Shown: one piece after another, positions 32,933 through 42,444 of the stretch
How positions within the stretch are numbered: position 1 is the stretch's first letter
Layout: each line of letters opens with the position of its first letter
Assembly: GCF_041222825.1 (NCBI RefSeq)
Contig: NZ_CP139482.1
Location: forward strand, 1,519,001 to 1,583,000
Length of the DNA: 64,000 nt
Source of the DNA: Candidatus Thalassolituus haligoni
Lineage (GTDB): Bacteria > Pseudomonadota > Gammaproteobacteria > Pseudomonadales > Oceanobacteraceae
Direction: 5' to 3'
Notes under the pieces: generated by a model
The model's input: only the letters and a program-made list of their open reading frames with translations
The model's database searches: none
Told to the model about the DNA's origin: nothing
Position numbers and translations under genes: made by a program

Positions 32933-33802
32933 TCAGTCTGGCCAACGATCCGCAACCACCATCCAGCGTTGCTGTTCGGCCCATTGCTGCTGCCCGGTTG
33001 ACTGTTGCTGCAGCGGTTTTACCCGAGCAAGGCAGAGCGGAACCTGCAAGTGACGAAAATGGCAGCCAAGCAGCTGGATGACATCGGCAGCACTGGCAGC
33101 AACTGGCGACAGTACCGGGCTGAGCCATTCGTCTCTCGCTAAAATTACCCAGAAACCTTCGGTGATATGGTTCGGCACGGCACTGGCGTGACACCAGCGG
33201 CCTTGCCAATGCTGTCGATTGACTTCTTGCGGAAGTTGCGCCGTAACGGTGCTGTCGGCAGGATAAAACAGACAGCCGCGAAACACCGCTTCGGAGTCTG
33301 TGGGGTGCCAGCCCATTGCTGCCAGCTGCTGCTGTGCTTCAGCCTGGCGAGACAGCGGCAGCTGTTGTTCACGGGTATGACGTATTTTGTTGGCCAGTCG
33401 ATCACGCCGATTGGGGCCGATCCAGTCGTTGCCGATGCCAAGATAAAACTTCAGCGCCAGTTCAATATGGCAGTGCTGCTCACCAGTATCGATCAGCAAA
33501 TCAAGCTCACCTAATGTACGGCCATACTGGGAAATCTGGATGTTGGCGTCCCAGCGCCAGTCGCTGTGTTGTAACCATTCGTGCCAGAGCGACTCGAATA
33601 TCAGGCCCAGACGACTGTGTTTGGAGTGCTTGATACGCTGCCAACTGGCAGGCGAACCGGCTTGCTGCTGCAGCTGGGGAAACCATTGTGGCTGTGCGGC
33701 TGACCAGGAGCAGTCGAGCAACGATGGTGACGTCAGCGCCCATGTCAGATCACGCAGATGCTTGTCAGTCAGTTGGAAAAAGGGGTCGTCAGGCGTTTGC
33801 AT
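32933..33802 (-). CDS. DUF1853 family protein
   Basis: A 289-residue protein matching DUF1853 by its opening KHLRDLTWALTSPSLLD, the central GLIFESLWHEWLQHS and QYGRTLGELDLLID, then HIELALKFYLGIG. The pattern of a conserved Glu, Asp and an E-x-K-like ELALK is similar to the PD-(D/E)XK nuclease core, but activity has not been shown as far as I know. No signal peptide or membrane helix. It is convergent with the PLP-enzyme gene, six bases apart. A MITE-like copy starts 54 bp upstream of its start codon. Confidence 0.85.
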   Translation of the reverse strand: MQTPDDPFFQLTDKHLRDLTWALTSPSLLDCSWSAAQPQWFPQLQQQAGSPASWQRIKHSKHSRLGLIFESLWHEWLQHSDWRWDANIQISQYGRTLGELDLLIDTGEQHCHIELALKFYLGIGNDWIGPNRRDRLANKIRHTREQQLPLSRQAEAQQQLAAMGWHPTDSEAVFRGCLFYPADSTVTAQLPQEVNRQHWQGRWCHASAVPNHITEGFWVILARDEWLSPVLSPVAASAADVIQLLGCHFRHLQVPLCLARVKPLQQQSTGQQQWAEQQRWMVVADRWPD

Positions 33803-33856
33803 GCGTCAGGTCAACAAGCCTTTTGGTAGTTGCTGTGATATAAATCGCGCACTTTA

Positions 33857-34121
33857 GGGGACATCTATTTAATCCGGTGCTCACTCTGGGCTAGCGGATG
33901 GTGTCGAATCACGAAGCCGACTTGCAGGCCTGACGGGTCAAGTCAAACGTCGGCGACACAGAGTCGAGATCATCCGGCAGCCCCCGCAGGGCGCAGGTTG
34001 CCGCCGTCCAGTGCGGTGTTGACGAATGTGAAAAGGACGCGTCCTTTCGCTGCATTCGCTGCCTTGCCCTGAACAACGGCAATACTCGCGCAGAGCCGTG
34101 CAGGATTAAATAGATGTCCCC
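33857..34121 (-). mobile_element. 265-bp non-autonomous mobile element (MITE-like), copy 2
   Basis: Inverted copy of the element at 30824-31088. It runs GGGGACATCTATTTAATCC to GGATTAAATAGATGTCCCC, with perfect 19-bp terminal inverted repeats. TTTA flanks both sides (33853-33856 and 34122-34125), again a 4-bp duplication. The two copies bracket about 2.8 kb holding three genes, which are all intact. It occupies most of the gap between the DUF1853 gene and nadK. No protein is encoded. Confidence 0.88.
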
Positions 34122-34220
34122 TTTACATTCCCGACACTGGCAGTATCAGCTTGGCAGGATTGGGTACCATAACAGCGCCGGGTACAGGCCGCATCGATAA
34201 CAACGACTTGGGTTAGGGTG

Positions 34221-35105
34221 ATGGAAGAATTCCGCAATATAGGCCTGATTGGCCGCCTGAACAGTAACAAGGTCATTGAAACCGTCAAGCGATTGTCCCG
34301 CTTTCTGACCGATGAAGGGTACTACGTCATTCTGGACGATCGTATTGCCGAGGTGATTCCTGGTCACAATATGCAGGTCAGCAAGGTTAATCTGCTGGGT
34401 GAGATTTGTGATCTGGTGATTGTTGTCGGCGGCGATGGCAGTTTGCTGGGTGCTGCCCGTGCATTAGCCAAATATCATATTCCGGTGTTGGGGATTAACC
34501 GTGGGCGTCTCGGTTTTCTTACCGACATCAGTCCGGACGAAGGCATGTGCGATGAGGTGCTGGCCGTTTTACAGGGCGAGTACACCAGCGAATTGCGCTT
34601 TTTGCTGGATGCCGAGGTCAAGCGCGATGGTAATCCGATTGGTGCCGCCGCTGCCCTGAATGACGTGGTATTACATCCGGGCAAGTCGGCCAGAATGATT
34701 GCCTTCGATCTGTATATTGAAGGGCAGTATGTATACAACCTGCGTTCGGATGGCCTGATTGTCTCGACGCCAACCGGCTCTACGGCTTATTCGTTGTCGG
34801 GAGGCGGGCCGATCATGCATCCCAAGTTGGATGCCCTGGTGCTGGTGCCGATGTTTCCTCATACCTTGTCGAGTCGGCCGATTGTGGTGGATGGCAAAAG
34901 CGAAATCAAAATCCATGTTGATGGCGACCTGGATATTTACCCGACGCTCAGCTGTGATGGCCAGACCCATATTCCATGCGCGCCGGGCGATACCATTACC
35001 ATTCGCAAAAAAGCGCACAAGCTGAAGTTGATTCACCCCAAAGGGCATAATTTCTACGAAATCTGCCGCACCAAACTGGGCTGGAGCAGTAACCTTGGAG
35101 ACTGA
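34221..35105 (+). CDS. nadK: NAD kinase
   Basis: NAD kinase phosphorylates NAD to NADP, using ATP or polyphosphate. At 294 residues it has the normal length. Diagnostic motifs are VVGGDGSLLGAAR (GGDGS, about residue 62-74), GINRGRLGFLTD, NDVVLHPGKSARMI and SDGLIVSTPTGSTAYSLSGG. ATG 34221 is one codon after an in-frame GTG. The gene is followed 2 bp later by a metallophosphoesterase and then by a rhomboid gene, an apparent operon of five or more genes to 38041. Confidence 0.96.
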   Translation: MEEFRNIGLIGRLNSNKVIETVKRLSRFLTDEGYYVILDDRIAEVIPGHNMQVSKVNLLGEICDLVIVVGGDGSLLGAARALAKYHIPVLGINRGRLGFLTDISPDEGMCDEVLAVLQGEYTSELRFLLDAEVKRDGNPIGAAAALNDVVLHPGKSARMIAFDLYIEGQYVYNLRSDGLIVSTPTGSTAYSLSGGGPIMHPKLDALVLVPMFPHTLSSRPIVVDGKSEIKIHVDGDLDIYPTLSCDGQTHIPCAPGDTITIRKKAHKLKLIHPKGHNFYEICRTKLGWSSNLGD

Positions 35106-35107
35106 AC

Positions 35108-36064
35108 ATGCATCAGGGATATGACCTGATCGGCGATATACACGGCTGTGGGCAGACCCTCGTAACTTTGCTTGAGCAAATGGGCTACCGCAAGCAGCAC
35201 GGTGTTTATCGTCACAATAACCGCAAGGCAGTCTTTGTTGGTGATGTGGTTGATCGTGGCCCGCACATCCGCCTGGCCTGCGAAATTGTCAAGAACATGG
35301 TCGATGCCGGTGAAGCAGAAATGCTGATGGGGAATCATGAATACAATCTGATTACCTATTGCACCAAAGCACCGGCCGGTATGCGTCAGCCGTTTTTACG
35401 CGAGCATACCCGTCGTAATACCCGCATCGTCGAAGCCACCATGGAGCAGTTTGCCAATTATCCACAAGAGTTGAACGAAATGCTCGACTGGTTTCTGGAA
35501 CGGCCGCTGTTTGCCGAATACGACCATTTTCGTGTGGTGCATGCCTGTTGGGACAGCGACATGATTGCGGAATATATTGCCCGCTATGGTGGTAACCAGC
35601 TGGATCGTGATTTGCTGGTGGAATCGGTTGATACGTCCAGTTTCTTGCATCAGTTCCTGGATCGGATGCTGCGCGGTACATCGCTGAAATTACCGCAAGG
35701 ACGTTCCATGACCGCCAAGGATGGTTTTGTGAGGCAGTTTTTTCGCACCAAATTCTGGGAGCATGAACCGAGTCGCTACAGTGATGTCCTTTTTCAACCG
35801 GATCCACTGCCAGATGACCTGCAGCATTCGCTGCTGAGTGACGCGGAAAAACGTCAGCTGTTGTTTTACAGTGCTGAGGAAAAGCCGCTGTTTTTTGGTC
35901 ATTACTGGATGGCAGGTATCCCCTCGCCGTTAAGCAGCAACCTGGCCTGCATTGATTACAGTGCGGTCAAATATGGCCGCCTGGTTGCTTACCGCATGGA
36001 TACCGAACATCAATTGCAACCCAGTAAATTTACCTGGGTCAGAGTGGAAAAAAACGAGCGCTGA
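35108..36064 (+). CDS. Calcineurin-like metallophosphoesterase
   Basis: A 318-residue phosphoesterase of the PrpE/ApaH-like type. Metal-binding blocks: DLIGDIHGCGQTL (D-x-H), VFVGDVVDRGPH (GD-x-x-DRG), LMGNHEYN (GNHE), and a later FGHYWMAG (GH). Related enzymes cleave dinucleoside tetraphosphates or phosphoproteins. The start codon is 2 bp after nadK and the stop overlaps the next ATG by one base. Substrate not determinable. Confidence 0.9.
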   Translation: MHQGYDLIGDIHGCGQTLVTLLEQMGYRKQHGVYRHNNRKAVFVGDVVDRGPHIRLACEIVKNMVDAGEAEMLMGNHEYNLITYCTKAPAGMRQPFLREHTRRNTRIVEATMEQFANYPQELNEMLDWFLERPLFAEYDHFRVVHACWDSDMIAEYIARYGGNQLDRDLLVESVDTSSFLHQFLDRMLRGTSLKLPQGRSMTAKDGFVRQFFRTKFWEHEPSRYSDVLFQPDPLPDDLQHSLLSDAEKRQLLFYSAEEKPLFFGHYWMAGIPSPLSSNLACIDYSAVKYGRLVAYRMDTEHQLQPSKFTWVRVEKNER

Positions 36065-36909
36065 TGGAAGCTTTGCTGGTACTGGTAGCAGGCGCGACGG
36101 TCGACCTGTCGCCGATCACACAACAATTATGGGCACATCGTATCGCTCATCGGGTAGTGATGGTGGATGGCCAGCAGCACATCTATCTGGCTAATCCGGC
36201 CGATATTCCCCAGGTTCGGGCCTGGGTCGAACAGTGGCGGGAAGGTCAGTTGGATGCCCCAGAAATCGAGCCGGTGAGCACCCGGCCGCTGGTGTCGCTG
36301 ATTCTGATGTTAACCAGAATTCCGGTGACACTGGGTGTTTCTGTGCTGTTGGTGCTGATCTTTGGCTGGATGCAGCTATCCACCGACTGGTTGCCTTGGG
36401 TTCGGCCGGGAGATGGCCTCTGGCCGGATCAGCGGCTGAATTTTGCCGCTTATCTGGATATCGGGCTATTAGCCTGGCTCAAGCCGTTACTGGTGCATTT
36501 TTCGCTGATGCATCTGGTGTTTAACGGCATGTGGTGGTGGATTCTTGGTCGTAATGTCGAGCAGCACGATGGTTCGCGGATGTTGCTGTTGTTGACGCTG
36601 CTTACCGGGCTGGTGGGCAATGTGGCGCAATGGTGGTATAGCGGCCCCGGCTTTGGCGGGTTGTCTGGTGTGACTCTGGGGCTATTGGGCTGGATTGGCT
36701 GGCGCCAGTATCAACGCAAGATAGCGTACTCCGTGCCACCCATGTTATTGCCGGTGATGGCCGGTTGGCTGCTGCTGACCATGATGGGGGACACTCTGGT
36801 ACCGGGTCTGACCGGTATCGCCCATGGTGCTCATCTGGGTGGGCTGATCTCCGGTATGTTGCTGGCGACCGTGTGGCCAGCCCGGCGACCTGCAACGCCC
36901 AATACGTAA
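36064..36909 (+). CDS. Rhomboid family intramembrane serine protease (GlpG-like)
   Basis: A 281-residue membrane protease. A cytoplasmic N-terminal domain (about 1-75) precedes six membrane helices. The catalytic serine lies in GGLSGVTLGLLG (G-x-S-G), the His in GIAHGAHLGGLISG, and the oxyanion-hole Asn in LVFNGMWWWILG. Rhomboids cut substrates within the membrane; the GlpG substrate is not well defined. The gene is joined to the metallophosphoesterase gene by a one-base stop/start overlap and precedes the DUF1315 gene by 21 bp. Confidence 0.93.
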   Translation: MEALLVLVAGATVDLSPITQQLWAHRIAHRVVMVDGQQHIYLANPADIPQVRAWVEQWREGQLDAPEIEPVSTRPLVSLILMLTRIPVTLGVSVLLVLIFGWMQLSTDWLPWVRPGDGLWPDQRLNFAAYLDIGLLAWLKPLLVHFSLMHLVFNGMWWWILGRNVEQHDGSRMLLLLTLLTGLVGNVAQWWYSGPGFGGLSGVTLGLLGWIGWRQYQRKIAYSVPPMLLPVMAGWLLLTMMGDTLVPGLTGIAHGAHLGGLISGMLLATVWPARRPATPNT

Positions 36910-36930
36910 AAAATTGTCTGGAGGTAACCT

Positions 36931-37194
36931 ATGACCTTGCAAGATCTGATTCAGTCCCTGACGCCGGACGTCTATGAAAACCTGAAAAATGCCGTGGCGC
37001 TGGGCAAATGGCCTAATGGCATTGCCTTGCAGCAAGGCCAGCGCGAGCTGTGCCTGGAAGCGATTCTGCATTATGAAATAACCCACCAGGTACCAGCCGA
37101 TCAGCGGGTCGGTTATGTCGGTGGCGCCTGTGCCAGCGGCAATGTGGATATTATTGGGCGCGATGACAACGTTCAGCCGCTGACACTGCAATAG
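36931..37194 (+). CDS. YeaC/DUF1315 family protein
   Basis: An 87-residue protein that matches DUF1315: LIQSLTPDVYENLKNAVALG, KWPNGIALQQGQRELCLEAI and the C-terminal DQRVGYV. Function unknown. It has no membrane helix or signal. A GGAGG-type ribosome-binding site lies about 8 bases upstream. The gene is 4 bp from the DUF2797 gene, so these two are probably co-translated. Confidence 0.9.
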   Translation: MTLQDLIQSLTPDVYENLKNAVALGKWPNGIALQQGQRELCLEAILHYEITHQVPADQRVGYVGGACASGNVDIIGRDDNVQPLTLQ

Positions 37195-37198
37195 CGGC

Positions 37199-38041
37199 AT
37201 GACAGACAGCTACAATGGCAGCCTCAGCAAGATGACCGCGACCGCCGATGCCGAAGGGCAAGTGGCTTATCAGCTGTCACTGGGGCGCGACCAGATCGAT
37301 ATGAACGCCTGGCTGGGGCAGCGTCTGGCGCTGAACTGGAACGGTACGATTCATTGTTGTGCTTGCGGCCGCCACACCCGTAAAAGTTTCAGTCAGGGGT
37401 ATTGTTATCCGTGTTTCAGCAAGCTGGCGCAATGCGATCGTTGCATGATGAGTCCGGAAACATGCCATTTTCACCTCGGTACCTGCCGTGAGCCGGAGTG
37501 GGCGGAGCAGGTCTGCTTTCAGCCCCATTACGTCTATTTGGCCAATTCTTCCGGTATCAAGGTAGGCATTACCCGTGCCGGTCAGCTGCCAACCCGTTGG
37601 CTGGATCAAGGTGCTGTGCAGGGGATAGCGATTGCAAAAGTAGCCAGTCGGCGGGTGTCTGGCGTGCTGGAAGATCTGCTGCGTCAGCGGGTGGCCGACA
37701 AGACCAACTGGCGGACGATGCTGAAAGGTCAGAACCCCTTGCTGGATCTGGCATCTGAACGCGACGCCCTGTTTGATGAATTTGACCGTCGTATCCTTGG
37801 GCTGGCCGAGCAGTTTGGCGAACACGCCATTGAATGGTTATCCGCTGATGCCACACTGTCGCAAAGATTTCATTACCCTGTGCTGGAATACCCGACCAAG
37901 GTAACCAGCCACAATCTGGACAAGACACCAGACGTGCAGGGCCGGCTGCTCGGCATCAAGGGGCAGTATCTGATGCTGGATAGCGGCGTCATCAACCTGC
38001 GCAAATACACCAGTTATCAGATCACTCTGACTAAATATTGA
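37199..38041 (+). CDS. DUF2797 family protein
   Basis: A 280-residue protein with the DUF2797 pattern: a Cys-rich zinc-binding stretch (CCACGRHTRKSFSQGYCYPC, then CDRC, CHFHLGTC) in the first half, a GIY-YIG-like segment HYVYLANSSGIKVGITR, and a C-terminal SHNLDKTPDVQGRLLGIKGQ. The GIY-YIG resemblance suggests nucleic-acid action, which is inference only. Last gene of the nadK-started operon. Confidence 0.86.
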   Translation: MTDSYNGSLSKMTATADAEGQVAYQLSLGRDQIDMNAWLGQRLALNWNGTIHCCACGRHTRKSFSQGYCYPCFSKLAQCDRCMMSPETCHFHLGTCREPEWAEQVCFQPHYVYLANSSGIKVGITRAGQLPTRWLDQGAVQGIAIAKVASRRVSGVLEDLLRQRVADKTNWRTMLKGQNPLLDLASERDALFDEFDRRILGLAEQFGEHAIEWLSADATLSQRFHYPVLEYPTKVTSHNLDKTPDVQGRLLGIKGQYLMLDSGVINLRKYTSYQITLTKY

Positions 38042-38138
38042 CGCGATCTGACTAATACTCCTGCTCGATAACAACGACCGTTTTATGATCAGATGGTCAG
38101 GGTTGCAGAGAGAACCGACTTCAGAAGGAAACAGATAC

Positions 38139-40784
38139 ATGCGTGACGCTCAACCTCAAAGTATTTACCTGAAAGATTATTGCCAGCCCGAGTACTGGAT
38201 TAGCCAGACGGAACTGACTTTTGATCTGCAGGACGATGCGACCGTCGTAACTGCCGTATTAACGCTGGAAGCCAACAGCGCAGGTGCTCAGTCCGGTGTG
38301 TTGGAGCTGCATGGCCAGCAGCTGGAATTACTGGGACTGACACTGGATGGCGACGTGTTGGGCACCGGGCGTTATACCGTGACGGATGAGACGCTGAGCA
38401 TCACCGGTCTGGCGCAACAGCATTTCCTTACCATAGTGACGCGAATCTACCCGGCTACCAATACCGCACTGGAAGGCTTGTATCGCTCTGGCGGGATGTA
38501 TTGTACCCAGTGCGAAGCCGAAGGTTTTCGCCGCATTACCTACTATCTGGATCGCCCGGACGTGATGTCGGTGTTCACCACCCATATCATTGCCGATGGC
38601 AGCCGTTATCCGGTAATGCTGTCGAACGGTAACTGTACGGCGGATGAGATGCTGGCGGATGGTCGTCGCAAGGTCACCTGGCTTGACCCACACCGCAAGC
38701 CTGCCTACTTGTTTGCCCTGGTGGCGGGTGATTTGCTGAATAAAGAAGACCGTTTCACCACCATGAGTGGTCGTGACGTGACGTTAAAAATCTTTGTTGA
38801 GCCACAGAACATCGATAAAACCGACTACGCCCTTGATGCGCTCAAGCGCTCGATGCGCTGGGATGAAGAAGTCTACGGTCGCGAATACGATCTGGATATT
38901 TTCATGATTGTGGCCGTGGATGATTTCAACATGGGTGCGATGGAAAACAAGGGGTTGAATATCTTTAACTCCTCCTGTGTGCTGGCCAATCCAGCGACCG
39001 CTACCGATGCGGCGTATCAACGTATTGAAGCCATTGTGGCGCATGAATATTTCCACAACTGGTCGGGTAACCGGGTGACCTGTCGCGACTGGTTCCAGCT
39101 CAGCCTGAAGGAAGGGTTTACCGTATTCCGTGATGCCAGCTTCTCGGCAGATATGCACTCGGCTACGGTCAAGCGGATTGAAGACGCCAAGATGGTCCGT
39201 ACGGTACAGTTTGCCGAAGATGGTGGCCCAATGGCGCACCCGGTGCAGCCGGATTCCTTTATCGAGATCGCCAATTTTTATACCGTTACCATTTATGAAA
39301 AAGGCGCCGAGGTGGTGGGGATGATCCACAAGATCCTTGGGGCGGAAGGCTTCCGTAAGGGATCGGATCTGTATTTTGATCGCCATGATGGTCAGGCCGT
39401 GACCATTCACGATTTTGTCGCCGCCATGGAAGACGCCAATGGTGTTGACCTGACCCTGTTCAAGCTCTGGTACAAGCAAGCCGGTACTCCAGTGGTCAGC
39501 GTTGCTGTCGATTATCGCGAAGATGAGCAGGCACTGTATCTGACCTTGCGTCAACAATGCCCGGACACTCCAGGGCAAACCGGCAAGCAGCCCATGTGGA
39601 TTCCGGTGCAGTTGGGTCTGATTGCTGCCGATGGTCAGGACTTGCCGGTACAGGTGGCTCCAGCGCTCAATAGCGCCGGTATGGAAACCTGGACCAGCGC
39701 CAGCCAGGTGCTGCACTTTACCGAAGCCGAACAAACCTTTGTGTTCTCGGGGCTGGCACAACCACCGGTGTTGTCGTTATTCCGTGATTTTTCGGCACCG
39801 GTCAAAGTCGAGTTTCAACAGTCGCCACAAGAACTGTTGTTCCGGTTACAACACGACAGCGACGGCTTTAATCGCTGGGATGCCGGTCAGCGGTTGATGC
39901 TGGACTGGATTGATCAGGCCCGACTGGATGAATTCGAATTACCGGAAGATGCCCGGCAGGTGATGGTGCAGTTGCTGACTGACGAAACCCTCGATCCTGC
40001 CATGGTCAGCTACCTGCTGACTTTGCCATCGGAAGCCTATATTGCTGAATTCAGTGATCCGGTAGATCCTCATGCGATTCACCTGGGTCGCAAGCGGGTT
40101 CGTCTGGCCATGGCGATGGCCCTGAACGAGCAGTTTGCCGCCTGTTATCAGCGTTTGGTCAGTCATGCCGAATATCAGCCGGAGCCACAGCAAATGGCAG
40201 CCCGGACGTTAAAAAACCTCGCTCTGAGTTATTGGAGCGTGGCGTCGGATGCCGGTATTCGCCAGGCGCTGGCGCAGTTTGGCAGCACGGATAATATGAC
40301 CGATCAGATGGCAGCGCTGGTGGCGTTAATCAATAGCGGTGATGACGAGCTGGCGCAGCAAAGTCTGGATGCTTTCTATCTGCAGTGGCAAAGCGATTCA
40401 CTGGTGGTGAACCAGTGGCTGTCGGTACAGTCCGGTTCTGCAGATCTCGGTACACTCAGTCGTATTCAGCAGTTACTGGAACATGAAGCCTTTGATTGGC
40501 GTAACCCGAACAAGATCCGCTCGGTGATTGGTGCATTTGCCAATCAGGCCCTGTGCCATTTTCATGCAGTAGATGGCAGCGGCTATCAGTTGCTGGCCGA
40601 TGCGATTATTCGACTGAATGCCACCAATCCACAGATTGCCTCACGTTTGTTGACACCGCTGACCAAGTGGCGTCGCCTGATCCCTGAGCTATCTGAACAG
40701 ATGAAGGCCCAACTGGAACGGGTGGCGGCCCAGCCTGACCTGTCTCGTGATGTCTACGAAGTGGTCAGTAAAAGCCTGGCCTGA
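38139..40784 (+). CDS. pepN: Aminopeptidase N
   Basis: PepN is a cytoplasmic zinc M1 aminopeptidase that trims N-terminal residues from peptides. From ATG 38139 the product is 881 residues, close to E. coli PepN (870). Motifs: GAMENKGLNIFNS (exopeptidase GxMEN), HEYFHNWSGNRVTCRDW (zinc HExxH), and the third zinc ligand in SLKEGFTVFRD. An upstream in-frame start at 38085 is rejected because GAAGGAA precedes 38139. About 100 bp of promoter sequence separates it from DUF2797. Confidence 0.97.
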   Translation: MRDAQPQSIYLKDYCQPEYWISQTELTFDLQDDATVVTAVLTLEANSAGAQSGVLELHGQQLELLGLTLDGDVLGTGRYTVTDETLSITGLAQQHFLTIVTRIYPATNTALEGLYRSGGMYCTQCEAEGFRRITYYLDRPDVMSVFTTHIIADGSRYPVMLSNGNCTADEMLADGRRKVTWLDPHRKPAYLFALVAGDLLNKEDRFTTMSGRDVTLKIFVEPQNIDKTDYALDALKRSMRWDEEVYGREYDLDIFMIVAVDDFNMGAMENKGLNIFNSSCVLANPATATDAAYQRIEAIVAHEYFHNWSGNRVTCRDWFQLSLKEGFTVFRDASFSADMHSATVKRIEDAKMVRTVQFAEDGGPMAHPVQPDSFIEIANFYTVTIYEKGAEVVGMIHKILGAEGFRKGSDLYFDRHDGQAVTIHDFVAAMEDANGVDLTLFKLWYKQAGTPVVSVAVDYREDEQALYLTLRQQCPDTPGQTGKQPMWIPVQLGLIAADGQDLPVQVAPALNSAGMETWTSASQVLHFTEAEQTFVFSGLAQPPVLSLFRDFSAPVKVEFQQSPQELLFRLQHDSDGFNRWDAGQRLMLDWIDQARLDEFELPEDARQVMVQLLTDETLDPAMVSYLLTLPSEAYIAEFSDPVDPHAIHLGRKRVRLAMAMALNEQFAACYQRLVSHAEYQPEPQQMAARTLKNLALSYWSVASDAGIRQALAQFGSTDNMTDQMAALVALINSGDDELAQQSLDAFYLQWQSDSLVVNQWLSVQSGSADLGTLSRIQQLLEHEAFDWRNPNKIRSVIGAFANQALCHFHAVDGSGYQLLADAIIRLNATNPQIASRLLTPLTKWRRLIPELSEQMKAQLERVAAQPDLSRDVYEVVSKSLA

Positions 40785-40795
40785 GGATTATCTGT

Positions 40796-42175
40796 TTGTG
40801 GCGCTGGCTGTTGCTGACATGTCTGTTGCTGGCGGGGCTGGCACCTGGCGCATTAGCGCAAGGTGTTAGTCAACAGACAGATTATCTTGCCGCCGAGCTG
40901 GACGATGCGCAGCTGACAGAGCGACTGGCCCGTGCGACTCGTCTGTCTGATGAGCTGACGCCACTGGGCGCAATACGCGCCGGTAATGGCACCGATATTC
41001 CGGTCTGGCGTGGTGGGTTGCGGATGCCTCCTCTCGGTTATCTGGCTATTGGCCAGCCGCATATTGATCCCTTTGCCGATGAAACCGAGCTGTTGCGCTT
41101 ATCGGCTGATAACCTGTCCGACTATCGATACTTTGTAACTCCCGGCTTGCAGGCATTGCTGGAACGTTATCCGGGCAGTGCCTACTTGTCGGTTTACCCC
41201 TCTCATCGAACGGCTGCCGCACCGGATACGGTGTATGAGCAAACCTATAAAAATGTCATACGTACAGAAACCAGTCGGGATGGCTCCGGGTTTTATTATG
41301 CCTGGGGCGGTATCCCATTTCCGCTGCCGGACAATGGTCAGCAGGTGATCTGGAATCATCTGGCCAGTTGGCGAGGGGAGCAGCTACAGGCTCGCTGGCG
41401 TGAAATTCAGGTGTCTGGCGAGCAGCAGCACGTCATCAACTGGCGAGTGCAAGAAGACTATCCGTATTATTTCCAGCGTGACCGCTGTCTGTTGCCTCTG
41501 GCCCATTGCGAACCCGACCGCCGCAACGGTCGCAGTAAACGCAAGGATCTGACTCTGTTCCAGCGTCAATGGAGTGCCGTTGGACAAGGATTGTTGCGGA
41601 CGACGCATCAACTGGAATTGCGGGAGGGCGTGGAACATAGCTATCGTCGCCAGCAGGGCGGGTGGCCAGATAGCTGGAACACCGACCTTCGCAGCGCTGA
41701 TGATGTGTCGCTTTTTAGCGGTTCTCCACAGCAATATCACTGGATGCTACTGGGTAAGCGCGAGCTCTATATTCCCTACAATAATTATCGGTTTGAGGCT
41801 CTGGCTGATGCCGTGTTACTGCAACCGGGACATTTGGCCAGCGCTGCGCTGCGATTCGAAAAACATCGTGTTTGGGTGGTGGATGGAACCCTGAAAAAAG
41901 GCGCGACAAACCCCTATAGCAAACGGGTCTATTATGTTGATGAAGACAGTTGGCAGATTGCTCTGGCCGATTTTTATGGCGCTGATGGCCAGTTGCAACG
42001 ACTCGGCCTGGCGCTGTTAAAAAGCTTTTATGAGTTACCCGCCGTGCTGCCTGCAGCAACTGTTATTCACGATCTCGATACCGGCAGCTATAGCGTGACC
42101 GGGCTGGAGTCCGGGCAAGCAGGGATGCGTCGCTTTGACCAGGCTGTAGAGGGGATTACGGTGGATATCGACTGA
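40796..42175 (+). CDS. DUF1329 family exported lipid-transport-type protein
   Basis: A 459-residue protein with a signal peptide (MWRWLLLTCLLLAGLAPGALA) and a mature body matching DUF1329 by LTPLGAIRAGNGTDIPVWRG, GIPFPLPDNGQQVIWNH and TNPYSKRVYYVDEDSWQIAL. DUF1329 proteins have a LolA/LolB-like fold and occur with RND-type permeases, so lipid or hydrophobic-compound transport is a reasonable inference. The only frame-compatible start is TTG 40796. It is 11 bp from pepN and upstream of the YCF48 and RND genes, with 270 bp between. Confidence 0.83.
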   Translation: MWRWLLLTCLLLAGLAPGALAQGVSQQTDYLAAELDDAQLTERLARATRLSDELTPLGAIRAGNGTDIPVWRGGLRMPPLGYLAIGQPHIDPFADETELLRLSADNLSDYRYFVTPGLQALLERYPGSAYLSVYPSHRTAAAPDTVYEQTYKNVIRTETSRDGSGFYYAWGGIPFPLPDNGQQVIWNHLASWRGEQLQARWREIQVSGEQQHVINWRVQEDYPYYFQRDRCLLPLAHCEPDRRNGRSKRKDLTLFQRQWSAVGQGLLRTTHQLELREGVEHSYRRQQGGWPDSWNTDLRSADDVSLFSGSPQQYHWMLLGKRELYIPYNNYRFEALADAVLLQPGHLASAALRFEKHRVWVVDGTLKKGATNPYSKRVYYVDEDSWQIALADFYGADGQLQRLGLALLKSFYELPAVLPAATVIHDLDTGSYSVTGLESGQAGMRRFDQAVEGITVDID

Positions 42176-42256
42176 ATGGGGCGAGCCCATTCGCTGTTGT
42201 GCTGGACGGACAACGTGCTGGTTGCTTCTTACCCTGTTTGGGTTCGTTCTGGCTTG

Positions 42257-42295
42257 GGTTCCGGGATAACAGGTTCCGGGATAACAGGTTCCGGG
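42257..42295. repeat. Short tandem repeat (15-bp unit)
   Basis: GGTTCCGGGATAACA occurs twice in full (42257-42271, 42272-42286), followed by GGTTCCGGG. It lies in the 269-bp gap between the DUF1329 and YCF48 genes and is non-coding. Confidence 0.85.
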
Positions 42296-42444
42296 TTGAG
42301 TTCAGGTTTGAGTTCTGTGGGTGCCAGGTTGGCAAATACCCCAAGTCATGCGATTATCCACACATTAAGGATATAGACCTGTTCCTTTAATTCACATAAG
42401 GGCAGTTTTCTGTCTCATTCAACATAATAATAACGGAGTTCTTG

